This document shows positions 12,716 through 24,919 of a stretch of 64,000 bases of DNA, piece by piece. This DNA is from Amoebophrya sp. A120 (lineage: Eukaryota; Sar; Dinophyceae; Syndiniales; Amoebophryaceae). The first letter of the stretch is position 1. Every line of letters starts with the position of its first letter. The notes below the pieces were generated by a model, which was given only the letters and a program-made list of their open reading frames with translations, made no database searches and was not told the DNA's origin. The stretch covers positions 1,609,907 to 1,673,906 of the forward strand of contig CAJINV010000009.1 of the NCBI GenBank assembly GCA_905178155.1, written 5' to 3'. The translations under genes were made by a program, and so were the position numbers.

Positions 12716-13607
12716 TGGAGGTACTGCGCAGAGGACAACACGCCCTATCGCTGATCTTTGATGCCTCGCAAATAAGTTGGACGCCTAAGCCTCTGCCTCG
12801 CTTTGTATGATGCTTAATATTTTCAGATACATTTATGTTGCTGCTCCCTGACTGTACAGGATGGCCGTTACACTAGTACTAAACGTTGATGTAGTCCATT
12901 GAAATGTACGGAATCGAAAACCAAATGAAAAGATGTATCAACCAACGAAATGATATATGAGTTGCAGTTTTGCCAGCGACACCGTGTACAATAATGACTT
13001 TGAACACTTGTTCGCAGGCCTAGTAGTGTACAGCTTTCATTGTTATTGAACCCGTCGAAAAGTGTACCAAGACACAGAAAAGAAACAGCTCCCTTGAAGA
13101 CGACGCTTTTCGCCGCGGAGAGAAAAGGCAAAATCCAGGCAGGCGGCATTGATTTTCGCACGATTCCAATTTTCGTTCTCGAGCAAACTGGTTTCGGAGA
13201 TCTCCGTTTATTTGCAAAGTAGCGGAAGAGCGCAGCCATATTTGGATTATGACTGCTGTAAGTTAATTCTTGCAGATCGTTTTGGTGCAACGCCAACGCC
13301 CGGTAGTTTTGAACGATTACGAGGGACAGTGCAGGAGCGGGTGGAGTTATTGGACAGGACTTTTTGTTGCGGTAGGGCGAAGTCAGGCTGCGGCTCTGAG
13401 ACTGAGAGGTGGACCCACAACACTGGTGGGATGCATGATGTGCAAGAGGAGAACTAACAGGAGCGAAAGGAAAAGGGCCGGAGTGCATGAGTTAGTACTT
13501 TAGTGCGCAGTACTATTTCAAGAAAAGAGAGACGTATGTATAGAGGGTGATCGATTCTACTTCTTTTTCTAGTTCAGGTTAGTCGCTGTTTCATATACAA
13601 TCGCAAC
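12716..13607. other. Intergenic, nothing identified
   Basis: Both strands contain open frames of up to about 200 codons, but these overlap in different frames and lack recognisable protein motifs, so none is called. Confidence 0.45.
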
Positions 13608-16600
13608 ATGGTGGTCGCATTGGATTTCGGCAAAACGAAGCGCGGCCAGAAGGTGTTCGCAAGCGCGAAGCCGGGGTCTTACGTTTCCAAAAAGGACGTG
13701 GTCAAGACCCTTGATCAGAAGCTACTCGACGCAGCGGAAATTGGCGATTTCCGAGGGGTCACGAGCCTCATCGACGATGGCGCCGACGTCAACTGCACGA
13801 ACCACAAGGGCGCAACGCCGTTGCACGAGGCTGTGGTTTCAGGGTACAGAAGTTTGGCTTTTTATTTTGACTGCGGCCGCCGCCGCTCCGTAGAAAATGT
13901 GAATGCATGATCATGGGCATACAACAGCAGCGTACAAAAAGGGTACGGGAATCAAATAAACGTTGACTTGATCCAAATTTCGCAGCTCTTGCCCCACTCT
14001 GGGCGTGCTTCTCCGTGCCGGCGCCGATCCCAATTTCGTTACCGACTACGAGAAGCGCACGCCGCTGCACCGGGCCTGCTTCCACAAGTTCGTGGACGTC
14101 GCGAATTTGCTGCTGATCTTCGGCGCAGACCCGTATGTAGTAGATGTCGACGGGAAGGTCCCGGGCGAGTTGGGGCTCGAAAATTTCATGAAGAAGCACA
14201 GCGAGTCAGACGATTGCCTGTACAACAATATCGACCAGGCTGAGGTGGAAGCTGCGGAATCTTCAGATCCGTCTTGTTCAAAACCCAAGATAATTTTAAA
14301 CGAAGAGACGACGCCCGCTCTGGGAGATGAACTACAACCAGACGAGTGCCCCAGCACGGACACCACCCCCGCGCCGACTCCGTCGAGCAAGGAGAAGAAG
14401 AAAGAAACGTTACTGCCCTCTGTGGAGGAGGAGAGCCTGATGACGCCGAAATCCGTCGCACCGGCAGACTCAGAAGTAGCCGCCGACGACAACGACGACG
14501 CAGTGTCGGTCACATCATCCCGAAGCCAGGCTTCGCGCGCCTCGTCCCGTGCGGTTTCCGACGTGTCGGGGGTGCCCTCGTTAGCGTCCACCCGGGCGCC
14601 GAAACGCGGGGCGCTGACGAACCGCGCAGACCAGCTGGCCGAGAACCGACAGAAGCTGTCCGACTTCCGCGCTACGTGGAAGCGCGTCAAGGAGGAGGCG
14701 GCCGCGCGGAAGGAGGAGCGCCGGAGTGAGGAAGAGAAGAAGAGGCTCCTCGCACAAAAGGAAAAGGCTGAAAAGCAAGCGCAGCAGGAAATAGAGCGCA
14801 AGGAAAGGGAGGAGCGCGAGGCCAAAAGAAAACAGGAGGCGAAGGAGCGCGAAAAGGAGCGGCAGGCGGAATTACTGGCTGCAAGCATGGACTACGAGGA
14901 CGACCAGAGAGACCCCGAAGACGTTGCAGCAGAACAGCAAATGCGTATCTGTGATTTATTTCCTGATGATCTCAATAAACTTGATCTTGATCATGTGGCT
15001 TTGCTCGTTCGCGCGTGATCGGAGCAGACATGCAGAATAAAATCAGCTTCAGCTTGATCTCAGGATGAATACACTGCAGGTGCGGAGATGCAACGGCGGT
15101 CGCAGCTTCGTGTCTGCATCACAGATGCGGGCGAGCCACAAGTGAATGGCGAGTACTACTGCACGTTTTTCGACACGTACCGTGTGGAATACCGGGGAGT
15201 CGACGACGAAAACCGCAATCTGTACTGGAGCTCGTTGGGGAACGAGTGGCGGCTGTGCGTGAACGGCTACAAGGCGGGGAACACGCTGTACCGAAATCCG
15301 AAAGTGACCAAGACCAAGGAAGTGCCGCTCACAGGGTGGCTGCCGTGGTTCGGAAAGAACCCCTGCCCCGTTTTCGAGGAGCTCAACAAGGACTCCTCCG
15401 CATCTTCCAGCTTGCAGCCCTTGCAGAAAGAAGCCGATGAAGTTGACGATACGAAACTACCGGAATCTACAACAGCTCCAGTGGCGATGGAGAAAGAGGA
15501 CGCCGGAGCAACGTCCCCCGACGAGGAGGCCGGTGGTACGGACCACGGGGCCGGCGTTGCGCCAGCCAGCAAGAAGAAGCAGTTTCTCGAGTGCCGGTCT
15601 ATTCTGGAGATTGTCGCCAAGCCAGACACGTACGATAGCGGCACCGACGTGGTGATGCAGGAAGTGAGTAGTGGAACGAGTAATGAGGCAACCACAAGCA
15701 CCGCCACCGGGTCAACATCATCGTCGTCCTCTTCCTCGTCATCCGGAAATAAAGCAGACGAAAATTGTTCTGAAAAACTCGATGCGGTGCTACAGCAGCA
15801 GTTGGACCAGCTGCTGCATTTCGAGGATCCTTTGGAAAAGACGGAGGACCAGGACAGCCTGTGGGCCGCGATCGAAAGCTGCAAAAAGCAAGGGAACGAG
15901 GAATTTACGGACGGGCAAATCAAGACGGCACTGGAATGCTTTACGCGGGCTTTAGACGGGGTTGAAAAGATGGATTACCCGGACTCGGTACGGGCAAAGC
16001 GAATCAAGGCGGTGTTGTACTCGAATCGATCGCTGGTATAATTGCTGTAATATCTTTTGGTCGTGCCTTGTGGTCATGCTGTTGCTGGTGCGTCATCATT
16101 ATGATGTGGGGCAAATAGATCGACGTTGCTCATTCCTGCATCTGCAACTTCTTTCTGCACTCGACTCCACAGTCCAGAAATTTTAGCTCGGAAGATTTGT
16201 GTTTGTGTAAAATCCAAAAAACAAAAAACTTAGGTTCTTCTGAACGTTATCAGTGAGAAGCTGTACGACGACGCGAGGATAGTGGACGTCCTGTATCAGC
16301 AGATCAAGCTTGATTCTTCCAACGCGCTGCGCGCCGATCCCGGAAACTTCAAAGCGTACTATCGCAGGGCGATTGCGTGCCGAAATCTTTGCGAGCTAGA
16401 CCAGGCACTGGAAGATGCCACAAAGGTGGTAGAACATTACTCAGCGAAAAACATGCAAAACCCCGAGGCGGCAAGGTTTCGCGAGGAACTCATTGAAGAG
16501 GTACTTTGATATGTAGTCGTCATTACACACACACCAACAACATTTCTTCTGTTTTTACTACACAACACCGGAAGACTATGAAGCACGTCGCATCGAGACG

Positions 16601-17308
16601 GGAAGTTGGTGATATCGTCTCAAGATAAATTTGTTTCCTCGATGCACGCTACGACCGACGTTTTCAACTAGGTGAAAGCAGAGCGCAGGAAATGGCACGC
16701 GGGGAGCAGCGAAAGATGGAACCGGGCGCAGGATCGAATGCAAGACAAGTATGCTACAACGATTGTGGCGGATTGTCTCGTTGAGTCGAAAGCGAAAAAG
16801 TGGACGAGGCAGCTGGTTGAGAAGAAACTGAATCGTACCTGTTTTCTGTTCTTCACTTCCATTTGTTTCTAAAGAAGATCTTCACTTGGCACAGCCTTAC
16901 TCGACTGAGACGGGCCCCGGCACGGCTCTGATGAGCTAAAAACGTAGGAAATTTGTGATGTTTTTCCGCGAGAAGCACCAACATTCCCTAAAACTAGGTC
17001 CCGGCAAGGACGTCGGTCAGTTTCTGGACACTTTCTGTTCGTCCGAGGAGTTTGCAAAGTTGTACGCGCCGTCCACGAAAGGAGGCAAGCAAACGTACCC
17101 AGCGCTCCCCGTGGAGTCCTTCACAGCGCTCGTGTCCGTGCTGTGTCGTGCGGAAAGTGGTGGTGGTGGTGGTGTTCTTTCTGTTGACGACAAGAAAAAG
17201 TTTCTTGACGCAGCGGAAAAGTGTGTGAGCAGCGTGGGCCTCGCAATGCTGGCAGACGACGAGCAGCGAGACGTGGACGCACTGAAAAAGCAGCTGGCTG
17301 GGGCGTGA
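13608..17308 (+). CDS. Ankyrin, coiled-coil and TPR (chaperone-clamp) protein, 6 exons
   Basis: Exons 13608-13843, 13986-14944, 15080-16035, 16234-16500, 16672-16748 and 16948-17308 total 2856 nt, giving 951 residues; all introns are GT-AG and phases match. Two to three ankyrin repeats lie at about 40-125 (GATPLHEAVVSG, LLRAGADPNF, RTPLHRACFH), the first split by intron 1. A highly charged Glu/Lys/Arg coiled coil spans about 300-380. A Trp/Tyr-rich domain at about 405-495 has NGEYYCTF, YWSSLGNEWRLC and LTGWLPWFGK. A Ser run near 612 precedes TPRs at about 660-785 with KKQGNEEF, YSNRS and KAYYRRA; these match the K/N/N/K/R dicarboxylate clamp that binds C-terminal EEVD tails of Hsp70/Hsp90. 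A cytosolic co-chaperone or scaffold role is therefore plausible, by inference. Confidence 0.82.
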
Positions 17309-18514
17309 GGACCCTTCGGTGCCCTGCTCCATCGTCCCAGGGACGACGAATACCGTCCTCTGTTTTCTCTCTGGTCTATTTTTTCAACTTTTGGACGTGG
17401 ATGAATTGGATGAAAGAAAAAGAAGGACTCATCTTTTTTTGCGAATAGCACTAGCTGCTAAGATATCTTGGAATACACATTGCCTGTAGTAGTTCTTGTG
17501 AATGTTGTAACAGTTCCGTCCGACGACGCAATACTCCATCAGGGAGGGAGCAAATCTTCGGCGTCTCGAAAAGAGGAGGCGCTCATTGTAGAAGTAACCC
17601 CAAAAACCATAATGATACTCAGCTCATTTGAGTAGCAGAAGGAACTGTCAGAAAACCAGATGTAACGATATTCATCACAGGAGCGAATCAGGCTTCATGT
17701 TCATTATCGTCCTGTATCACGTCCTTGATCACAGTGACGGTAAGTGTTCCCCCGCGATAACGACAATATCAATAAAGACCAAAAGCCGAGTCATGATTTT
17801 TCTTGCGTCTCCTGCGATGTTGAGGCTAGCCTGTCACAAGCCTGGTCACGTGTGTTGAATCAATCAGGATGACCAAGATGCGCTCTTGTGCGCTTGAAGT
17901 TGCAACTGATGAATCTTTGGCCGTGGCTGTTTGTGGTTGAAAGCAGCCGACGTCACAAGCGATAGAACCTACACACCGAAGTGCCGATTTCCAAACAGTT
18001 GTACTAGTCATTCACACGATTTGCGTTTCACTTTCACAGCACTCTCTTTTGCGTATAGTATTTTGTAGACACGAATTTTCTTCACCTTGACATCAATGAC
18101 TCAAATTTATTCTATTTCTTCTCCAGGCGCAGCTCAAATCAGGTGGAAGAGATGCTTGCGTCACTGCAACTGCATGCGATCTCTGCAGCATTACAACTTA
18201 CACGAGCACAGTATGTATGCAGCTGCACAGACATCATAGCGATTGCGTAGAAATACACGTCCGTAATATTCTCTTTCAATCTTTGTCTTTAGGTGTTGGT
18301 CATACTTAGACGTAAAACAAGCAACTTCGACTCCTTGTATGCTTCTGCAAGCAGTGTTGAGCTTGATCACTTCTGAATTTATGAAAACTGAAAATTCTCG
18401 AACTCTCCACGACTTTCTATCTCCTCCCAATATGAACTAAAAGACAATCCACGACAATCTTTCTCTGGCTCTGGTATCAGCACAGGCAGCCAGCGGTGTT
18501 CCGCAACCTGCCGG
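17309..18514. other. Intergenic, nothing identified
   Basis: No exon-like open frame, repeat or RNA gene can be supported on either strand. Confidence 0.5.
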
Positions 18515-21500
18515 TTGGTTGGCCCCCAATCATCCCGCATCTTGCCAAATCAAAATACGCTCCAGCACCATCCAGCTACGACCGGAGACGCTGCGCTTTG
18601 CGGCACTGAGTTTAGAAATACGAAAAGTACCACAAAATCGCTCATGCCGGACAACACGGGCGCCAGCCACAACCGCCGGGTGTTGACCGAATGGCGGGGC
18701 AGCGTGAACAGCATCTGCTCCCGGCCCTCCGGCGGTCGACTACTCCGTTTGCGGCAACACAACGCCACGAACTGTGGCGGGGAGTCGAACCCACAGCCAC
18801 TGGACGAGGAGGTTTTGTACAACTATGGCACGGCGCTCAATAACAAGTATGTTCCCAACTCCCAGGACTACAATCTGCACTTGGAAAACAGCCCGGAGCT
18901 GCCAAGCTATCCGTCGTACGATCTGTCGGTGGTTTCCTCCACAAAGGAGGGTGCGGAGCTGCTGGAGCAGCAGCAGGACAGCTGCGTCAACACTTCTGCC
19001 GCTCCTAGCGCCGTGCACAGCTGCCGCGAAAGTGTTCTTGTGGAAGTAGAAGCCGAAATAAATTCGAAAATTGCTGCTACTGGTGCCGCAGGCGCTGCAA
19101 GTAGTAATTTCAGATACAGCTCGCACGTAGTACAACCGCTGCGGGAGGGCAGTAGCTTGCAGAATAGCATCTGTACCACGAGCTCTACAACATCGTCCTC
19201 GGCGGATGGCGGCGCGGCAGTGTATCTGGGAGGCTGCAGTTCGACGTCGTCCGGCGCATCCGCTTCAAGAAGTCCGCACTCTGATGTTCTTTTTCCCTGT
19301 GCAGGAGCTCCATCGAGCTGCACGGAAGATGCGGAAGCGGATAAGGAAATAAACCCGACCGATGTTCTTGGAACAAACGGGGAGAACCTGACGTCCGGAG
19401 ATAGGGATCAGCAGGCACATGCTGCAGCCGCCGGCGAGCAGCCTGAGGGTCGTGACTGCAAGTCCGAGAATATTATGAGAGCGGGCGGCCAAGTGGAGGA
19501 GGTGAAAAATCAGAAGGATAAGCCAAACTACCAGGGTGCAGACAAGAAGCTGCAAAGTCGCCAAGAAAGTGTGTTCACGGGCTCAACTGCTGCAGCTCCT
19601 TCCATTGTAGTCGAGCTAAAAATTTTTTATTTCCCTTGCATCTGCGAGCATACTGTCTTGTTCTCTGTTACGCCTTTTCGTGCTGTCGTGTACTGCACTA
19701 CTGCTGGTGTGGTATGTAGTCATCCCCTGCGAATGTAGTAACCCATTTCATTTGTTTTTCTATAATGTGTAGAAGTTTTTGATGAACTACTTGGGCTCCA
19801 TTTTAAAATTCGACCAGATAAAGAGTCGCAAGCTGCTTGTGCTGCAAAGATCAAAGTATGAAAGAAAAACCAAATGTCAATCAACTTCAGCATTTGAAAC
19901 AAAAACAGGTACGGAGTGTGGCAACAACTGGCAGCAATAGCGTTCCCATTTCCATTTTTGACACGATCTCCCCAACCTCCCGGAAGACTTCAGGCTCCCC
20001 GAATACTGCGGCCAGCGAGACGTCTCGGAAGCTACCAAATGCGGAAAAAACCAAAACGAAAGACAACGGGCGTAGCAGAGCCGGGACGGGGAACGCGATC
20101 AAAAACTCGACCACAAGTAACAAGAAAAATCATTTGCATGCGGTAACCAAAAAGCACGGGGATTCAGGAGCACAGCAGCAAGGATCTTTCAGCTGCTCGA
20201 AGAACCTGCACAATCCAGGAAATAACGGAAGCAAGACCGCCCAAAACCACACTAAATCCGGTAGGAACAAGCTAGGCCAGAATGCGGGCCGGTCGAACAC
20301 CAACGCCAGCAAAAACGGCGCTTCGCCAATTCCAGCTGGGAGTAGCAGACAGGGCAGATCATTTGGAAATGACAGCAGTATGACCAACAAACATCAAGCG
20401 GCGGCTATATCTGCCGCGGCGGCATCCGCGACCAGTGCCGCCTATCACGCCTACCAAATGGCGGTCAGCAGTGCAAACGGTGCGGTCGCCGCTTTGCAAG
20501 GTGCAATGTCCTCCACCGCAGGGCTGCACCCTTCGTCGTCGTCGCACCTATGCAACGAAAAAAGTGTATAGTACAGTTACACATTCACATTGTGTTGCAG
20601 GCCAAGCAAGACAGACAAGTAGGTCTGTCATGCCGGATCTGCATAGGGCTCCCTCTCGTTTCACACGTCCTTTGCCTTTCGCTTGCTGCATTGCAAGTTT
20701 TCTTTCTCATGCAGAGAGAGTAACAGAATCAGAAACATCAGTGTATCTGTAACAGTTTTTTCGTAGGATAGCATCTCGACACTGACCAGTGGCTGGAGGC
20801 CGAGTTTTCTGATTTGGACCCGACTATCAAATGTAAAAATGTCTGGGTCTGGAAATTTGTGATGCTGAGTGGCGTAGCATGAGGAGGCCACAAGTGCTGG
20901 CTCAGCATGACAAATTTCTGAGCTCGTAGGCGTTGCCTATTCTGCATGACAAACTGCGTCTCCGCATGACAGAGAAAAAAATCTCTTGGGCAATGTGCAT
21001 GACAGATTTAAGAGTCATGCCAGACAAGCATGACAAACATGCATTCTTCCAGACCCAGACACTTTTACATTTGATACCGACAAGTCTCGAGCAACTCAAC
21101 TCGGCTTGGCGCCAGGAGCAGCTGCTACAGTCCAGCCAGTTGGTCCACCAATTTCACCAGTACAATGTGGCTGCTGGAGGAGGAGGATGCGTAGGTGGAG
21201 CTGCCTCAGCGGCACCAACAGCGGCTCTTCATGCTCTTTCCGGGCCGCATCCCTGGATCCCCTTGCACCACCCGCCCTACCCCGGGGCGGTGCCAACACA
21301 TTGGGTGCAAGTACCTGTATACGCAGACACGGCAGTGGGTGCACCAGGCTCTTCAATTGCGCAAGTACCTGTATACGCACTCGGTGGTGCTGCAACAGGA
21401 GGCTCTTCAATTGCATGCTCAACCATTGCAGCACAAGGCACAGGAGGTGCCGCTGCCTATCCACCCGGCTTGGAGCATCCATCAGGAAGTAGGGGTGTTG

Positions 21501-23786
21501 CAAGTACGCTGGCCGGTGCAGCAGCAGCTGCGGGCACAACCACCGGTGTCGAGACAGTAGGAGCGGACTCTGCACTTGCCGACGCCGGAGTCGTCCCGCA
21601 ACACATGCACTCCCTCCCTGCCGCGTGGTGGTCTCCACCCCGAGTAGTACAACCAGCCACGACAGCAAGCGCCGGATCGGCCACGGCGGGAACCTTGACT
21701 GCGCACCACCATCCGCATAGCAGCAAGCACCACTACGACGAGGCTTCGCTACGCCGAGGAGCAGCAGCCCAAGTGGGCACGTACACGACCTCTGCGGGAG
21801 CGCCACCGGGTCTGTCGTTGTCTTCTGCGGGGGGAAGTGGAGCGGCAATGGTTGCGGTCGCGTCGCACAAAATGTCGAGTAACAAGACATCAACCTCAAC
21901 CACAGCGGGCACGACCACTTCATCAGGTGCTGCCGCTGCAGGTGCCACAACATCAGCCACGCTAACAAGTAACAAGAAGCCCGTGCGCCAGCCTCCGGGA
22001 CTGTGTCAGGTGGAGGACGATGCCACGACAAGTGCGGGGACGTCAAACATCTCCAGCGCTGCGGCGGTGAGTACCTGTTCGGGGACGAACGAAAACAACG
22101 TTGTGGGACCTCCCGAGATGACCGCGGGAGAAGCAGGTGCTAGTAACCTCATGAATTTTTCGATTTCGTCCAACAATGGTTGTAACAGCTCGACTTCTTC
22201 TTGTGCAGCGCCTATTGCCGGAAGTGTTCTTGCAGGGACGAAAAGCGGGAATAACAGCAGCAATAGGAAGCAAGTGGAGGTCAGGTCTCGCGGACAGCAA
22301 CACAAAAACATCTACGGTATTCTCCCGTCGGAAAGAGAGAAGCAGGAAGAACTGCAGGCGGCAACGAATGCGCAGAAGAAAAAGCTGCAGAATGCGCTGC
22401 TGGAGGAGCGAGCGAGCAGCGCCAAGAAGACCAATTCGAGTGCGGTGGGAGCAGGCGGACTGAAAAAACTTAGTCCGCAAAAGGAGGCTGACTCAAGAAT
22501 GAATGACGCAAAGCGCGTGCTGTTCAACAATCATGCATCCACCGGAGCTCCCACGACAGGGACAGCTGCAGCGATTCACGGCAACGACAGCACAAATAAA
22601 CAGACTGTCGAACAAGCTGCTAAAAAGCAAGCCGGATCCACTTCACAATCGGGTGCGGCGGCCGCATCTTCCGGAAAGAGCAGTAGGCCACCTCCTGATG
22701 TAACTACGACGAAAAATGGCACGAGTAAGACCAAGAACGGTATTACTGCTGTAGGAAATGGAAATTACGCGATGCCAGGGTCATGGACGGCGTCGAAAAA
22801 GGGCGCGGCGGGGATGAAAGGCGGTTTCGGTGGGCTTTTCAAGGGAGGTAAGACCGTCTCCCCCCCGGGAATGCCGCCGCCGACCGCGAGTCAGTACCAT
22901 TTTGCCAATCCGAAAATGGTACCCCCGCCGGTGCCACCCCCCTGTCTGGTAGATCCAACAAGCGAACAACAGGTGGACAAGGACGGCACGAAACGAAAGC
23001 GCGGGGTCTTTGTCGCACGGCCCGGGCAGGAGTCCTCAACCTCGAATTGGCACGCACATGTGAACCATCACGGGAGCGGGAGTGGCCTTAACTTTCCAAA
23101 GAATGGCAAGAACCCAAAATCGCCCGGTCTGGTAGCGCCGAAAACAAAACACGCAGTGAACACCACAGCAAGAGGGATGGCATCGTACCGATTGTCTACC
23201 TACTGCGTCACTACATTTACTACCTGACGAGCATCACGTTTGTAGATACATCAGAGAGGTGATGAATTTATGAGGTCTAAAAAAACTCTGATTCGTTCAG
23301 TGAGTACTTCGAGCCGAAAATAAAGAGGGCCTCTTTTATCTTTGAAAAAAAAACTGCGCCCACAGGTTTCCCCCGCCACCATACAGTGTGTACGAGTACA
23401 ACCAGCATGCCGCTGCCGCAGCGACTCTGGGAGGAGCAGGATCGGGTGCGCAGCTTCACCATCACTATCCGCAGGGAAGTCACATGGCCCCTCCACCCGG
23501 CTTGGCAGCTGCTAGAGGAGGACCAAGTACGAGCGGGGGAGGAGGTGGCCCGCCGCAGGTGATTTCCCTGATGAACATGCTCGACAACCCATTGCGACAC
23601 ATGTCACACAAGTACCTGAAGAAAAATAAGCATCAAATGCTGGTGGGAAAGAACTTAGTCTCTACTAATCAAGAAGAACAAACACCCACTACACAACAGA
23701 ACCAACAGCCGCAGTTGGTCGTGGAGCAGGACCCCGATGAGCACGTGTCCTATGTGCAGTATGCGACAAAAAATGCGGCTGCTTGA
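18515..23786 (+). CDS. Very long low-complexity protein with PPGL motifs, interrupted by two introners
   Basis: Reconstructed exons: 18515-19610, 19773-19855, 19909-20548, 20776-20824, 21082-23184 and 23366-23786, giving 1463 residues. Introns 19856-19908 and 23185-23365 are GT-AG; those at 20549 and 20825 are introners; the first has a 5-bp repeat (TGTAG) at its boundaries and no GT-AG solution that fits the downstream frame. The product is Ser/Ala/Gly/Gln/Thr-rich with recurring PPGL or PPGM motifs and a charged helix (GILPSEREKQEELQAATNAQ). The short exon between the introners reads DTDQWLEAEFSDLDP. Family unknown; composition resembles proteins of RNA granules, but there is no recognisable RNA-binding domain. 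The stop at 23784 may be real, or an unseen splice may continue to 24919. Confidence 0.6.
20549..20770 (+). mobile_element. Introner element 1 (222 bp)
   Basis: Starts TATGCAACGAAAAAA and ends TTTTTTCGTAGGATA, which are imperfect inverted repeats. It is flanked by GCACC (20544-20548) and GCATC (20771-20775), a 5-bp duplication with one mismatch. Removing 227 nt joins SSSSHL to DTDQWLEAEF in frame. It has the same terminal type as the element at 46238. Confidence 0.75.
20825..21076 (+). mobile_element. Introner element 2 (252 bp)
   Basis: Terminal inverted repeats of about 30 bp with one mismatch: TATCAAATGTAAAAATGTCT at the left and the complement of this at the right, ending TTTACATTTGATA. 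Perfect 5-bp duplication CCGAC at 20820-20824 and 21077-21081. Excision of 257 nt joins FSDLDP to TSLEQLNSAW in frame. The inside carries at least five copies of a GCATGACA word. Same subfamily as the element at 44586. Confidence 0.88.
21307..21414 (+). repeat. 54-bp tandem duplication inside coding exon
   Basis: Two in-frame copies with period 54: each begins GCAAGTACCTGTATACGCA (21307 and 21361) and ends GGCTCTTCAATTGC. The protein reads QVPVYA...GSSIA twice. The middles have diverged, so the duplication is not very recent. Confidence 0.8.
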
Positions 23787-24032
23787 GTCCACGACAAGGT
23801 CAGGGGCTGATGCAGATAAAGAAGATACAATTGTTGTCATTCGATGTGAGTGATAGTGAACGCGTCTCGCGACCACGGCACGCCTCTAGGCATGAGCAAC
23901 ATTCCAGGTTTCATGCCGGATGTTCATATCGCGACGCAGGTCGACGTTTCACACCTCGCGGATCGTTGTGAACCGATGTTGATGATGTTGGTTTGAAACC
24001 TGAAACGAAATTTCACTCGTGGTTGTGATCAG

Positions 24033-24919
24033 ATCTTCTGCCTCAAGCCAGTCTGCCTATTCATATTTCTCGCCCCCACGCTGTCGTACCCGCGACAACA
24101 AAACCAACGAAGGATTACACTCCACGAACCAGCGCAGGAGCTGCGGGGACCACGTTCGGTCGGCATCTGTTACAGCCTGGACATCAGCATTACAGCGCGG
24201 CGGGACCTGGTGCGTCGTCGGCGTCCGCAGCTTGTACTGCGGGCGCGTCAGCGGCAGGGTTCGGTGCAGCAGGGCCTTTATTCGGGTCACAAGGCGGTGT
24301 TGAAGGCGGCGGTCGTGTCCACGGCGGTGCGGAATATCCCAACAAAAGTACAGCCAGGACGAGCGGTAGCAGCAATAAAGCCGGCTCACTCGCTGACTGG
24401 AATGCTCGCGGTGGTAGGGGTGGTGGTGTCGCAGCACCAGGCGCCGGACAACAAGGCGGAGAAAAATATCTCGCGCTGTGCAGGGGCTCGAACAACAAAA
24501 TGCAGCACAGCGCCGCGTCTCACAAAGATGATGGGGCGGTGGATGATCCTGCTAGTACGTCGTCCAGTGCTGTAACAAGAGCTGATTCGTCAATACACGC
24601 GTGCGCTGGGGGGAATACACAGCAACAGGTGCATCAAACTCAAGAACTGGTGTCACAACAGGAACAGACATGCGCAGGCCAGCAGTCTCACTTTCCCACC
24701 GCGCTTGACTTGCTGGCGTATGAAGACGAGGAAGATCTTATGGGTGCCCTGCCCTTCGGCTATGGACTACTCTTTCCCGAATGCGTGGAAGGACTTCGGG
24801 AGGAGTGGAGAGCCATGAAGAAGCAAAGCCAAGAGTCGCGGAAGAACTTTTTGGACACTCCCATTGTCAGTCAGTGGACCGGAGGAATTGAGCCCGCTGC
24901 TGCAGCGATGGCAGGGTAA
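24033..24919 (+). CDS. Orphan coding stretch, possible last exon of the upstream low-complexity gene
   Basis: An open frame begins after a TGA near 24026 and runs to the stop at 24919. It is Gly/Ala/Ser/Gln-rich like the gene upstream, then ends in a more ordered tail (FPTALDLLAYEDEEDLMGAL, FGYGLLFPECVEGLREEW, FLDTPIVSQWTGG). The first in-frame ATG is at 24500, well inside the coding-like texture, which argues for an exon rather than an independent gene. I found no donor in the preceding exon that links to it in frame, so it may be an alternative terminal exon or belong to a gene whose first exon I missed. Confidence 0.5.

Noticed and set aside
12868-13488. 206-codon minus-strand open frame
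   Set aside because: No domain, signal or splice partner; would be the only minus-strand gene in the window, and plus-strand frames of similar length overlap it.
20933-21075. Open frame upstream of the long low-complexity exon starting with an ATG at 20933
   Set aside because: This part lies inside an inverted-repeat introner; its apparent coding potential is accidental read-through to the exon.
21096-22046. 316-codon minus-strand open frame
   Set aside because: Antisense shadow of the low-complexity gene; Arg/Leu/His-rich composition mirrors Ala/Gly/Ser codons on the other strand.
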